NCBI GenBank assembly: GCA_945881775.1
Contig: CAMCVE010000006.1
Location: forward strand, 60,288 to 124,287
Direction of reading: 5' to 3'
Origin: Bacteriovorax stolpii
GTDB taxonomy: Bacteria > Bdellovibrionota > UBA2428
Length of the DNA: 64,000 nt
In this document: one piece after another, positions 1 through 8,059 of the stretch
Numbering within the stretch: position 1 is the stretch's first letter
Layout: every line of letters begins with the position of its first letter
Made by a program: the position numbers and the translations under genes
The notes under the pieces: generated by a model
Database searches by the model: none
Told to the model about the DNA's origin: nothing
The model's input: only the letters and a program-made list of their open reading frames with translations

Positions 1-447
1 TGGTATTCGCTGCAGCTCGATAACTCCTGCGAGCTGATGCTTTATCTCCTCAAAGACGAGCAGGGTCGGCTCAGTGAATTCGCGTCAGGCACCTACTTCG
101 ATGCAAGCGGCAAAGCCCACACCATTCATTCCCGCGACATCGAGTGGGATCGCCTTCGTTTTTGGCAAAGTCCGCGCACAAAGGCCCGCTACCCGGTCGC
201 AAATCGCCTGCGTATCGCAAAGCTTGGTCTCGATCTTCGCGTCGACCCGATGCTTGACGACCAAGAAATGGACACCTCCAAAACAGCCTTCGTGACTTAT
301 TGGGAAGGTGCCGTCTCTGCAGAAGGCCGCTGCGACGGAAAGTCCGTTCGCGGACGCGGCTACCTCGAAATGGTGGGCTACGACCGTCGTCCGACAAGTC
401 AGATTTTGAAGTTTCTCACGCGGCCGACCACTAAAAATCCGCTATAA
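1..447 (+). CDS. Lipocalin-like/CrtC-AttH family protein, C-terminal part
   Basis: The reading frame is open from the first base, so the gene begins outside the window; about 148 residues are visible. The start of the visible part (WYSLQLDNSCELMLY) and the YWEGAVSAEG...RGYLEMVGY block near the end are typical of the C-terminal half of the lipocalin-like AttH/CrtC family (hydroxyneurosporene synthase/carotenoid hydratase relatives). In proteobacteria such proteins usually sit beside LolCD-like ABC permeases and are exported; that neighbour cannot be seen here. A role in carotenoid synthesis should not be assumed. The stop is 10 bases before metG, so the two genes may be co-transcribed. Confidence 0.75.
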   Translation, partial: WYSLQLDNSCELMLYLLKDEQGRLSEFASGTYFDASGKAHTIHSRDIEWDRLRFWQSPRTKARYPVANRLRIAKLGLDLRVDPMLDDQEMDTSKTAFVTYWEGAVSAEGRCDGKSVRGRGYLEMVGYDRRPTSQILKFLTRPTTKNPL

Positions 448-457
448 AGAGTGCGCT

Positions 458-2380
458 ATGAATTCTCGCGTGCCCGGACCCCCAACCCTCGAGGACCTCA
501 AGAAAAACGTCAAACGCCCTAAGCGCGCTGTCGTGACGGCAGGCATGCCGTATGCCAACGGTCCCGTTCACCTCGGGCACCTTGCCGGCGCACTGGTACC
601 TCCCGACATTTTTGCGCGCTACCTCGGCATGCTCATCGGCAGAGAAAACGTTCTCTTTGTCAGCGGAAATGACGACCACGGTTCTACGAGTGAGCTTGCT
701 GCCCTCAAAGCAGGAGTTCCGATTCGTGAATTCATCGACACGATCCACGACAAGCAGCTCGAGACTCTAAAAAAATATTCTGTAGGCTTTGATGTTTTCT
801 CGGGGACCTCGCGCCCTGAGGCTTTCCCAATTCACAGCGCGCTCGCTCAAGAGATGCTTCGCAAGATGCACAAGAACGGTCTGCTCGAAAAGCGCGTAAG
901 CCGTCAGTGGTTTGATCCCAAGCTTTCGCGCTTTCTCCAAGACCGCTTCGTCAACGGCACCTGCCCTAAGTGCGCCAACACTCGCGCTTACAGCGACCAG
1001 TGCGACAACTGCGGTGCACAGTATGAGCCTTCCGAGCTCATCGAACCTCGCAGCACGTTGAGCGACGCGACCCCAGAGCTACGTGACACCGTCCACTGGT
1101 GGCTTGATCTTTGGAAAGTCTCCGAACCCTTACGCGAGTGGATCCAGTCCAAGGAAAAGACCTGGCGCTCGGCCGTCTACACAGAAGTGCTTGGAACGGT
1201 GTTGCCTGCACTCGCATTTGCGAACACCTTCGAAGAAAAATACAAAGGCATCAAAGCCACGCTCCCCAAACACAAGAGCAAGTACGCCGCCGGGAAAAAG
1301 GTGCAGCTGCAGTTCGAGAGCAAAGCCGATTTTGAAGTCGCTCGGAAGGAGCTTGCAAAGCTTGGCATCGAAAACCAAATCCTCGATGGATGGGCCCATC
1401 GCTCGATTTCTAGAGACGTGGCTTGGGGCATCCCTATGCCTGCAGACATCGATCCCGAGATGAAGGGCAAGACTCTCTACGTCTGGCCCGACTCGCTCAT
1501 CGCGCCCATCGCCTTCACTCAAGTCGCACTCCTTGCGAAAGGAAAAGATCCCGAAGACTACAAGAAATTCTGGACCGATCCCGAGTCCAAAGTTTACCAA
1601 TTCCAAGGACAAGACAACGTCTACTTCTACACGCTCATGCAAGGGGCGATGTGGCTCGGCACTCAGACCGATCCCATGCGCCAACCCGTAGTTGGCGAAT
1701 TGCAAATGACAGAAATTTTTGGGTCGTATTTGTTGTGGGTCAACGGCGAGAAAATGTCCAAGTCCACGGGCAATTTCTTTACCGGAGACGAGCTCGTCGA
1801 CGATAAAGGCTACCAAGGTGACCAAGTCCGTTACTTCCTCGCGACACTCAATTTGGCAGAGAAAAATTCGAACTTTGATTTTGCCACTCTTGATGAGAGA
1901 AACAAGTTTCTTGCCGGCCCCATGAACGCAGCCTTTGAGAAACCCCTAAGCGCATGTCACTCTCAGTTTGGTGGAAAAGTGCCCGACGGCAAGCTTCTTC
2001 CCAAAGTTCTCGATGAAACCACGAAGCTCGTTCAGAAATATCTGAGATCGATGGAAAAGTCGGACTATCCGGTGCTTCTCGGTCAAATCGAGAACTACGC
2101 ACGCCAGATCAACAGTCTTTTCACTCAGCACAAGCCTCACGATGACCGCCATCCCTTAGATGAGCGCAAAGACGCCCTCTACTCGTGTTTCTACGTACTA
2201 AAGAATCTCATGATTCTCTTGTATCCCTTCGCGCCTGTAACCATGAGCAAGCTTCGCGAATCGCTTCGCTTGCCCGAATCTGTCTTCACGATCGACGAGC
2301 TCGGCACGGGGCTTCCCGCTGGACACGCGGTTGGCGAGAAGCAAGAATTCTTCCCAGCGGTCGGCGGAGCCACGATTTAG
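458..2380 (+). CDS. metG: Methionyl-tRNA synthetase
   Basis: Cytoplasmic class I aminoacyl-tRNA synthetase that charges tRNA-Met with methionine. Residues about 27-47 hold the HIGH-type signature as PYANGPVHLGH; the KMSKS loop appears intact as GEKMSKSTGNFF around residue 430. A zinc knuckle with two CxxC pairs (CPKC...CDNC) lies near residues 168-187, the four-Cys MetG1 type. At 640 residues it lacks the long C-terminal Trbp111-like dimerisation domain of the 677-residue E. coli enzyme. A TATAAA lies 9 bases before the ATG and only a weak AAGAG precedes it. The stop codon overlaps the stop of the convergent gene at 2377-3750. Confidence 0.97.
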   Translation: MNSRVPGPPTLEDLKKNVKRPKRAVVTAGMPYANGPVHLGHLAGALVPPDIFARYLGMLIGRENVLFVSGNDDHGSTSELAALKAGVPIREFIDTIHDKQLETLKKYSVGFDVFSGTSRPEAFPIHSALAQEMLRKMHKNGLLEKRVSRQWFDPKLSRFLQDRFVNGTCPKCANTRAYSDQCDNCGAQYEPSELIEPRSTLSDATPELRDTVHWWLDLWKVSEPLREWIQSKEKTWRSAVYTEVLGTVLPALAFANTFEEKYKGIKATLPKHKSKYAAGKKVQLQFESKADFEVARKELAKLGIENQILDGWAHRSISRDVAWGIPMPADIDPEMKGKTLYVWPDSLIAPIAFTQVALLAKGKDPEDYKKFWTDPESKVYQFQGQDNVYFYTLMQGAMWLGTQTDPMRQPVVGELQMTEIFGSYLLWVNGEKMSKSTGNFFTGDELVDDKGYQGDQVRYFLATLNLAEKNSNFDFATLDERNKFLAGPMNAAFEKPLSACHSQFGGKVPDGKLLPKVLDETTKLVQKYLRSMEKSDYPVLLGQIENYARQINSLFTQHKPHDDRHPLDERKDALYSCFYVLKNLMILLYPFAPVTMSKLRESLRLPESVFTIDELGTGLPAGHAVGEKQEFFPAVGGATI

Positions 2381-3750
2381 AGAGCGTCGCAGTTCGCTTT
2401 GTTCTCAGCTCCCAGAAACTGCACTTCGGGGTCGAGGTCGAGCTTGAGGGCTCCGGATTTGCAGTTGGCTCTCAGCGAGTCCGCTACGGACATGAGATTC
2501 TTCTCAAATGAGGCAATGTGCTTAGGTGACATCGCGAGCTCAGTCGCTAGGAAATCTTTGACCGAAGAGTCGGCAGTCCACGCTTTTGCAAGTCTCATCA
2601 CGCCCGCGTAGGTGCGTGGGTGAAGGTGCCTGAGGCGAGCTGCATAGCCCAACTTCGCATTCGTGTTACCGTTCACAAAAGTGCAGTCGTTGTCTATTGA
2701 AGCCATTCGACGCACCAGAAGCGCCCCTTCGGGAAGTGGCTTCTCGCCTTTATCGACTTTGCGCTTCTCTAAGGACTTCAATTTTTGATTCTCGTCTTTG
2801 TAATAGTAATACTGCACCGACGCGAGATTTTGGCCCGAGTAGCGGTCGCTCTGCGAACTCAGCTGATCAAGCACAATGAGATCCGCGTAGTCGCGGGCCG
2901 TCTGCAGGCGCTGCAAGCTTAGCTGTGAGAGAGTCCCACCAAAAAGACTCGAAGCCGGAGTCGACGCAAAAATGTCTTTCACTCCTTCGATTTTTTCAAA
3001 AGCGGAGCTCGGCAGATTCTCAACCCAACCCGAGTGGACGGAGTCACCCTTCACCTTGTCTCGCAGATAGCCGTAATGTTGTTTGAAGTCGTTTGTAAAA
3101 ATCCAGCTCGCGTAGTCCCAGCGCGCTGGATCGCGGTAGGCATCGATGTAATTTTGATAAGACCTCCTGAGAAGTCCGTTGATGCTCATTTTGACGGCTT
3201 GAGTGGCGACTTTTTGCATCGTCGAGATGTCGACCGTGCGAAGAACCATCACCGGAACCTGCAGCACATCTCCTAGGTAGCGTGACAAGTGATAGGTCAA
3301 CATCGCGCCCGGCACATAGGTGCACGTGCGATCGTTGTCCGAGGTTTTGAATTTTGTGAGGTTGTCGGTAACTCTCGTACGACCGCAACTTGCGGCCGAC
3401 TCCAGCTTCGCCTTTGAGCCTGGCTCGACAATTTCCTGAAACTCAATCGCGGCACTCGTGCTCGAGACCTTTGGACAGGCCGCAACCCCGCGGTCAGCCG
3501 TGGTGGGACCAGGAAGATACAAATTGTGGGCGCAGAGTTCGCGTTCTGACTCACGGTCCTTTGCGCCCTCCTTGCCTCGGTAGTCGGCTCCAGCAAGGTG
3601 CTTTGGAACAACGCAAATCTCTTTAGCGCCAGACGGCGAGGAGTAGGACAGGGTCTCTAGGCCTCGCGGCAGCGACAGATCAAAACCTCCGGCAGCTTCG
3701 GCTCCCACTGAAAGCATCGCGAAACCCAACACTCCAAGCAATTTTTCCAT
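2377..3750 (-). CDS. Exported protein with PI3K/FAM20-like kinase motifs
   Basis: A 457-residue protein with a cleavable signal peptide (about residues 1-19, ending AEA). No family is recognised outright. Around residues 290-305 it has DLIVLDQLSSQSDRYSGQN and about 50 residues later RRMASIDND. The pairing DR(H/Y)xxxN followed by (h)IDN resembles the catalytic loop and metal-binding loop of atypical kinases (PI3K, HipA, FAM20). Several cysteines suggest disulfides in the periplasm or outside. A GAGG Shine-Dalgarno-like element lies 8 bases before the ATG. A kinase activity is inference only; the ATP-binding lysine and glycine-rich loop were not identified with confidence. The 3' end overlaps metG tail-to-tail. 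Confidence 0.6.
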   Translation of the reverse strand: MEKLLGVLGFAMLSVGAEAAGGFDLSLPRGLETLSYSSPSGAKEICVVPKHLAGADYRGKEGAKDRESERELCAHNLYLPGPTTADRGVAACPKVSSTSAAIEFQEIVEPGSKAKLESAASCGRTRVTDNLTKFKTSDNDRTCTYVPGAMLTYHLSRYLGDVLQVPVMVLRTVDISTMQKVATQAVKMSINGLLRRSYQNYIDAYRDPARWDYASWIFTNDFKQHYGYLRDKVKGDSVHSGWVENLPSSAFEKIEGVKDIFASTPASSLFGGTLSQLSLQRLQTARDYADLIVLDQLSSQSDRYSGQNLASVQYYYYKDENQKLKSLEKRKVDKGEKPLPEGALLVRRMASIDNDCTFVNGNTNAKLGYAARLRHLHPRTYAGVMRLAKAWTADSSVKDFLATELAMSPKHIASFEKNLMSVADSLRANCKSGALKLDLDPEVQFLGAENKANCDAL

Positions 3751-3828
3751 CGAAACCTCAACTTAGAGTTTCGTAACTCTTGGGGAAATTCTTGAGCCCC
3801 GCACAGTGTATTAAACGTGCGAGCTCGT

Positions 3829-3834
3829 TAGAAT
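3829..3834 (+). promoter_or_regulatory. -10 hexamer TAGAAT, 6 bases before the start of the MFS gene
   Basis: TAGAAT is followed by six bases and then the ATG at 3841. A transcript starting 6-7 bases after the hexamer would begin at the start codon itself. No Shine-Dalgarno sequence is present and no good -35 box was found 16-18 bases upstream. Part of the leaderless group described in the findings. Confidence 0.5.
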
Positions 3835-3840
3835 GCTGCC

Positions 3841-5040
3841 ATGACCCACCCACGAAACCTGCGCCTGCTCTGGGGCTATACGTTTTTCTCGTGGTTCCTC
3901 GTCATTATCCCAGTCATCGTGCCCTACTACCTGAGTCTTGGCCTCTCGATGACACAGGTCTTCCAGGTCCAAGCAGTTTTTGCATTCTCCGTGGCTCTCT
4001 TTGAGATTCCCACAGGGTATCTCTCTGACATGTGGAGCCGCAAGAAGACTCTCCTCGTTGGCGCCTTCTTGCTCGGATTGTCTTTTAGTCTTTTGCCTTT
4101 CTGCAAAGCATTCACGCATCTGATTGCGTATGAAATTCTCATCGCGCTCGCACACAGCTTTATCTCCGGAACCGATGTGGCCCTGCTTTATGATTCACTG
4201 GGTGCACGCTCTGACGATCGCCAAGTCGCCAAGAACGCTCTGGCAAATCTGCAATTCTCTGCAGTGAGCGCCGAGTCCGTCGCATCTGTTCTGAGCGGCT
4301 TTCTCGTCCTACTGTCGTTTCGCCACGTGCTCATCGCACAGGCGCTAGGCGCATGGCTTCCTTTTGTCTTTGGTCTTTTTGTGATCGAGCCCAAGATTCA
4401 TCGCATGAACCCTGATAGCCACCTCGAGAATTTCAAACGCGTTCTTCGTCACATTTTCTTAAGAGACCGAACACTGCGACTCATTTTTCTCAACCTCACG
4501 GTCTTTGGGCTGAGCACCTTCTTTGCCGTGTGGGTGCTTCAAAAATACTGGCAGGACGCCGGCATTCCTCTGGCCTGGTTTGGCGGGATTTGGGCCGTGT
4601 TTAATTTTTCTGTTGGCGTGATCGGAAAGTTTACGCATCGGCTCGAAGAACGTTGGGGTCCCGTGCCGCTTCTTATCGTGATCGGTCTCTCGCCGGCAGT
4701 GGCCTACTTTGCGATGGGGTGGGGGCTCTCCCTGCTCGGTGTGGCCTCCGGAATTTTGTTTTATGTTTCGCGTGGGCTCTGTCAGGTTTTACTCAAGGAC
4801 GGATTCAACTGGCGCGTCCCAACGGAATTCCGCGCAACTGCAAACTCTCTCTCAAGTTTGATGTTTCGTCTGACTTTTGCGATGAGTGCGCCGCTGGTCG
4901 GATGGTCGATCGACCGATACGGAATGCTCTGGAGCCTAAGAGGGATGGGGCTGAGCGTTCTTCTAGCGTTTGTCTTGCTCATGATCCCTCTGATTCGTGA
5001 CATCGCTCGCAAAGCACCGAAAGGAATTCCGCATCCCTGA
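3841..5040 (+). CDS. Major facilitator superfamily transporter
   Basis: Integral inner-membrane protein of 399 residues with about 12 hydrophobic segments. The loop between TM2 and TM3 carries the MFS signature in the form GYLSDMWSRKKTL (about residues 60-72), preceded by PYYLSLGLSMTQ and FEIPTG, a pattern typical of small drug or metabolite exporters in this superfamily. The substrate cannot be told from sequence. It stands alone between a convergent exported protein upstream and the cysteine-repeat gene downstream. The ATG is preceded directly by a -10-like box and no ribosome-binding site. Confidence 0.9.
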   Translation: MTHPRNLRLLWGYTFFSWFLVIIPVIVPYYLSLGLSMTQVFQVQAVFAFSVALFEIPTGYLSDMWSRKKTLLVGAFLLGLSFSLLPFCKAFTHLIAYEILIALAHSFISGTDVALLYDSLGARSDDRQVAKNALANLQFSAVSAESVASVLSGFLVLLSFRHVLIAQALGAWLPFVFGLFVIEPKIHRMNPDSHLENFKRVLRHIFLRDRTLRLIFLNLTVFGLSTFFAVWVLQKYWQDAGIPLAWFGGIWAVFNFSVGVIGKFTHRLEERWGPVPLLIVIGLSPAVAYFAMGWGLSLLGVASGILFYVSRGLCQVLLKDGFNWRVPTEFRATANSLSSLMFRLTFAMSAPLVGWSIDRYGMLWSLRGMGLSVLLAFVLLMIPLIRDIARKAPKGIPHP

Positions 5041-5140
5041 AAGATCTCCTGAGGATGGACTCCTGGGATTCGGTAGATCGCGCGCAAACTCTAAGCTTTA
5101 CGGTTTCAAACTTGTTAAGAAAATGACACACACACAGCCC

Positions 5141-5169
5141 TTGATAGTGCGGCGCGCCACTGATAGAAG
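5141..5169 (+). promoter_or_regulatory. Promoter TTGATA-17-TAGAAG, leaderless, of the cysteine-repeat gene
   Basis: A -35 box TTGATA (5141-5146) and -10 box TAGAAG (5164-5169) are separated by exactly 17 bases. The ATG at 5177 follows seven bases after the -10 box, so the start codon coincides with the expected transcription start. There is no Shine-Dalgarno sequence. This is the best-formed member of the leaderless promoter group in the window. Confidence 0.6.
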
Positions 5170-5176
5170 CGCCCTC

Positions 5177-5854
5177 ATGAAGAAGCTTTCTCTGTTTGCC
5201 TTTGCATTTACCCTGCTTCTTTCTTCGGGCGCCCAAGCCGCCAGCTGCGACGCTGTCCGCTTGCGCACGGGTGACCTTCTCGCCTGCGACACTTATGGTT
5301 GCACAAGCGTCGATCGTCAGCGCAACGACGAAGAACTTGGTTGCAGCGAGAGCGGCTGCGAGTTTTACCGCATTCGCCGCACCGACGAAGAACTCGGTTG
5401 CTGGAAAACGGGATGCTCTGTTTTCCGCAAACAGCGCAACGACGAACAACTCGGATGCACTGAGTCCGGTTGCTCCTACTATCGTCTGCGCCGCAACGAT
5501 GAGCAACTTGGTTGCACAGCAACTTCGTGCGAAGTCATTCGCATCGGCCGCAACGATGAACAACTTGCCTGCTCACAAACATCTTGTGAAGTGATCCGCG
5601 TCGGCCGCAACGACGAGAAGATTGGTTGCACCGCAAGCGGCTGCTCCGTCTACCGCATTCGTCGCAACGACGAAAAACTTGCTTGCTCTGCGAGGTCCTG
5701 TGACGTTGTTCGCATCGGTCGCAACGACGAAGTGCTCGGATGCGCGGCAGACGGGTGCAGTATTGTTCGCCTTCGCCGCAATGACGAAGTGCTTGGTTGC
5801 CCCGTGTGGGAGCGCTACGGCGTGCCCACAAACACTGCTAAGTACCTGAAGTAA
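5177..5854 (+). CDS. Exported 19-residue cysteine-repeat protein
   Basis: A 225-residue protein: signal peptide (residues 1-21, ending AQA), a half repeat (SCDAVRL), nine full 19-residue repeats (residues 30-200), a final half repeat (RNDEVLGC) and a 17-residue tail. The unit is about RNDE-x-(L/I)-(G/A)-C-x4-C-x-(V/Y)-x-R-(I/L)-x, so every unit supplies two cysteines four residues apart, an RNDE turn, and alternating hydrophobics suggesting short beta strands. This fits a secreted beta-solenoid or beta-hairpin stack braced by a ladder of disulfides. No family is recognised. The ATG at 5177 is chosen because the frame upstream lacks any signal peptide and a promoter ends seven bases before it. 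Confidence 0.85.
   Translation: MKKLSLFAFAFTLLLSSGAQAASCDAVRLRTGDLLACDTYGCTSVDRQRNDEELGCSESGCEFYRIRRTDEELGCWKTGCSVFRKQRNDEQLGCTESGCSYYRLRRNDEQLGCTATSCEVIRIGRNDEQLACSQTSCEVIRVGRNDEKIGCTASGCSVYRIRRNDEKLACSARSCDVVRIGRNDEVLGCAADGCSIVRLRRNDEVLGCPVWERYGVPTNTAKYLK
5264..5776 (+). repeat. Nine tandem 57-bp coding repeats
   Basis: Nine in-frame units of exactly 57 bp encode the 19-residue repeats of the exported protein. Conserved core bases lie at the CGCAACGACGAA (RNDE) junctions. Units 4-6 and 7-9 are closer to each other than to the first, degenerate unit (RTGDLL...). There is no length variation, so the array expanded by whole units. A further half unit ends at 5800. Confidence 0.9.
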
Positions 5855-5900
5855 TCTCGCCTGGTTTTAGTCAGCGCCAGCAGAGGCCTGAGCAAGTTCA

Positions 5901-6614
5901 TTATTTCTTCTTGAGGTGCTCGCCCGTCTGACCAAAGAGAATTGCCTGGGAGCCCGCAGTTACGGTGGGCCCCTGATCTCCACGCAGACTCTTGCCCTCT
6001 TCATAGGCTGCACGAACGGCAGGCCGTGCATGCAACTTGTCGAACCAAATTTTTAGCGAGGGATAATCCTCAAGGCGCTGCCCCTGCTTTTCGTGCGAAA
6101 CGATCCACGGATAGGCTGCCATGTCGGCGATAGAGTAGTCCTTGCCTCCAACATAGGGAGACGACTCAAGACGATGGTCGAGAACCGTATAGAGCCGGCG
6201 CGTCTCATTCAGATAGCGCTCAATAGCGTAAGGAATTTTCTCGGGTGCGTACGAGGAAAAATGGTGGTTCTGGCCGAGCATGGGACCAAGACCCGCCATT
6301 TGCCAGTAGAGCCACTTTAGCGACTCATAGCGCTCGGGTTCTCCAAAAGGCGCAAGGAAAAGCCCCGACTTATCGGCGAGGTATTCGAGGATGGCCCCCG
6401 ACTCAAATAGAACAATCGGCTTGTCGCCCCTCATAGGAGATGTATCCACAAGCACGGGGATCTTGTTGTTGGGCGTCAGCTTGAGAAACTCTTCCTTGAA
6501 CTGGTCCCCGCGGGAAATATTTACAGGCACGGCGTCGTAGGGAATCTGCGCCTCCCTAAGGAGGATCGAGACCTTATATCCGTTGGGAGTGGGCCATGTA
6601 TAAAGTTTGATCAT
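5901..6614 (-). CDS. Glutathione S-transferase, YfcG/YghU (Nu-class) type
   Basis: Cytoplasmic thiol-disulfide enzyme of the GST superfamily, about 237 residues. The N-terminal thioredoxin-fold domain carries YTWPTPNGYKVS, matching the TPNG motif of E. coli YfcG, where Thr and Asn rather than Tyr/Ser/Cys contact glutathione and the enzyme reduces disulfides such as glutathionylated substrates. NNKIPVLVD (cis-Pro) and LFESGAILEYLA (glutathione gamma-Glu site, ES motif) follow. The helical C-terminal domain has the conserved SIADMAAYPW. The ATG at 6614 is preferred over an upstream TTG because MIKLY matches family starts and GAGAG precedes it. Confidence 0.9.
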   Translation of the reverse strand: MIKLYTWPTPNGYKVSILLREAQIPYDAVPVNISRGDQFKEEFLKLTPNNKIPVLVDTSPMRGDKPIVLFESGAILEYLADKSGLFLAPFGEPERYESLKWLYWQMAGLGPMLGQNHHFSSYAPEKIPYAIERYLNETRRLYTVLDHRLESSPYVGGKDYSIADMAAYPWIVSHEKQGQRLEDYPSLKIWFDKLHARPAVRAAYEEGKSLRGDQGPTVTAGSQAILFGQTGEHLKKK

Positions 6615-6701
6615 ATTTGCTCTCAAACTTAGCCTCGCCCGCTCCTTGAGAAAAGACCTTTTAAGTTGTTCCTAGCCTTGGCACCCGGCACTCTCTGGCA
6701 A

Positions 6702-8003
6702 ATGTCTTTACTGCGTAAGCTCGGTGTTGCTTCTCTCTTTGTCGTCCTAAGCGCTTGCGGTCAAACCAGGACGAGCGCCCCCCACATGCCACTCGACCTT
6801 TCGAGCGCCGAGTACCGCGAACGCCTACAGTCTCTCTCGTTAGAGAGCGCGTTCTTCGATGAAGGGCGCATCGAAGCCCTAGCGCTCGGAATCAGCGATG
6901 ATGAACTCCAGGGGGTGCGCGACGCTCTTGCGATGGGTGAGAGGTCCCTCAAGTGGATCGATCACATGAACTCATTCCGCGATGACGCCTCTAAGCTCAG
7001 ACTCACCACACGCTCAGGGGGCCTTCGCGGCATTCCCATCGAAGCTCCTTCCAGATACAGTCCCGCGATCATCAGCAAGCGCTTCACCGAGAACCTCGAT
7101 CTTCTCGATGCAACAACTCGCAGTGTTCTCGTCGAAGGAAAAGACTTCACTCAAAATCCCGGCATTCCGGACCAAGACTTTGTCGCGATCGCCAAAAAAA
7201 TCGACGGCGCCTATCAAACCGCTGCGCGCTGGCAACTGATCTCTCCTTGGCTCAGCTACTATGAAGAAGCCTCAAAGCGCGATGTTCGCGGCTACCACTC
7301 ACTATCAAAAGACACAGAAACTTCAAATAAGCTCGCCCGCTTTGATTCGCTCGAAAGAATTGAGCAGGACTCTCTCGCCACAGCGCTCGTCACCCTATGC
7401 CGCAACTCAGGCCCGTCTCTTTCTTCGTGCAATGGCGCCATCGAAGGCGCGCGCCTGAATCGCAGCTTAGCAAGTCTTTATGCCCGCTTCCTGCCCCATG
7501 GTCGCCGAAACTGGGATAGCTTTTTTGATATTGGCAACGCTCGAGGCGACATTCGCTGGGACGCTCAGGATGAGCACTCCGCTCATTTGCCTTTCAGGCG
7601 CCACGAGGAAACCCGCTACACTGACTTCGTCAAATCTAACGTTGAGGAAGAATTTTCTTGGAAGGGCTTTAAGCTGGTTCTCGACCTCCAGCCTGTCGAG
7701 GCTCCTCGGTCTCACCCACACGTTATTTTCGAGCCCGGAGCCACACCCCACGTCAATGGCCTCGGCGGTAACCAGATCGTTATGGACGCCAATGCCCCGC
7801 TCACAGAGTGGGACGTCCAGTGGACGATTCGTCACGAGTTTGGCCATGTGCTCGGACTTCCCGATTGCTACGTTGAATTCTTTGATCCCTCCGCGCGCGA
7901 GATGGTGAACTACCAACTCGACGTCACAGACCTTATGTGCAGCAGGGCCGGCCGCATGAACGAACGCATCTACGATGAGCTTCGTCAGGCCTACTTCCGC
8001 TAG
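6702..8003 (+). CDS. Lipoprotein zinc metalloprotease (metzincin-like, HExxHxxGxxD)
   Basis: A 433-residue predicted lipoprotein: signal peptide ending in the lipobox VVLSAC (Cys about residue 18). Near residue 376 it has RHEFGHVLGLPD, the HExxHxxGxxD zinc site in which an Asp replaces the usual third His, as in snapalysin (M7) and some immune-inhibitor-like enzymes. DLMCS about 40 residues later fits the metzincin Met-turn. The first 300 residues match no family I recognise and could be a prodomain or substrate-binding region. ATG 6702 is chosen because the lipobox then sits at the right distance; a TTG at 6666 is possible. A trypsin-like protease follows. Confidence 0.75.
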   Translation: MSLLRKLGVASLFVVLSACGQTRTSAPHMPLDLSSAEYRERLQSLSLESAFFDEGRIEALALGISDDELQGVRDALAMGERSLKWIDHMNSFRDDASKLRLTTRSGGLRGIPIEAPSRYSPAIISKRFTENLDLLDATTRSVLVEGKDFTQNPGIPDQDFVAIAKKIDGAYQTAARWQLISPWLSYYEEASKRDVRGYHSLSKDTETSNKLARFDSLERIEQDSLATALVTLCRNSGPSLSSCNGAIEGARLNRSLASLYARFLPHGRRNWDSFFDIGNARGDIRWDAQDEHSAHLPFRRHEETRYTDFVKSNVEEEFSWKGFKLVLDLQPVEAPRSHPHVIFEPGATPHVNGLGGNQIVMDANAPLTEWDVQWTIRHEFGHVLGLPDCYVEFFDPSAREMVNYQLDVTDLMCSRAGRMNERIYDELRQAYFR

Positions 8004-8023
8004 CTTCAGCCCCTGAGCGAGAA

Positions 8024-8052
8024 TTGCTATTTACCCGGGCCCGTTGTTAAGT
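8024..8052 (+). promoter_or_regulatory. Promoter TTGCTA-17-TTAAGT, leaderless, of the trypsin-like gene
   Basis: TTGCTA (8024-8029) and TTAAGT (8047-8052) lie 17 bases apart; the -10 box is only a moderate match. The ATG at 8060 follows after seven bases. No Shine-Dalgarno sequence is present, and this geometry supports ATG 8060 rather than the GTG at 8051. Confidence 0.4.
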
Positions 8053-8059
8053 GGGCCCT

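Noticed and set aside
1130..1825. 231-codon open frame opposite metG
   Set aside because: Lies inside metG across the KMSKS and Zn region coding; no protein family pattern.
5208..5831. Long open frames on both strands across the 57-bp repeats
   Set aside because: Any in-frame repeat without stops in one unit stays open in all; the signal peptide, promoter and codon pattern fit only the plus-strand frame at 5177.
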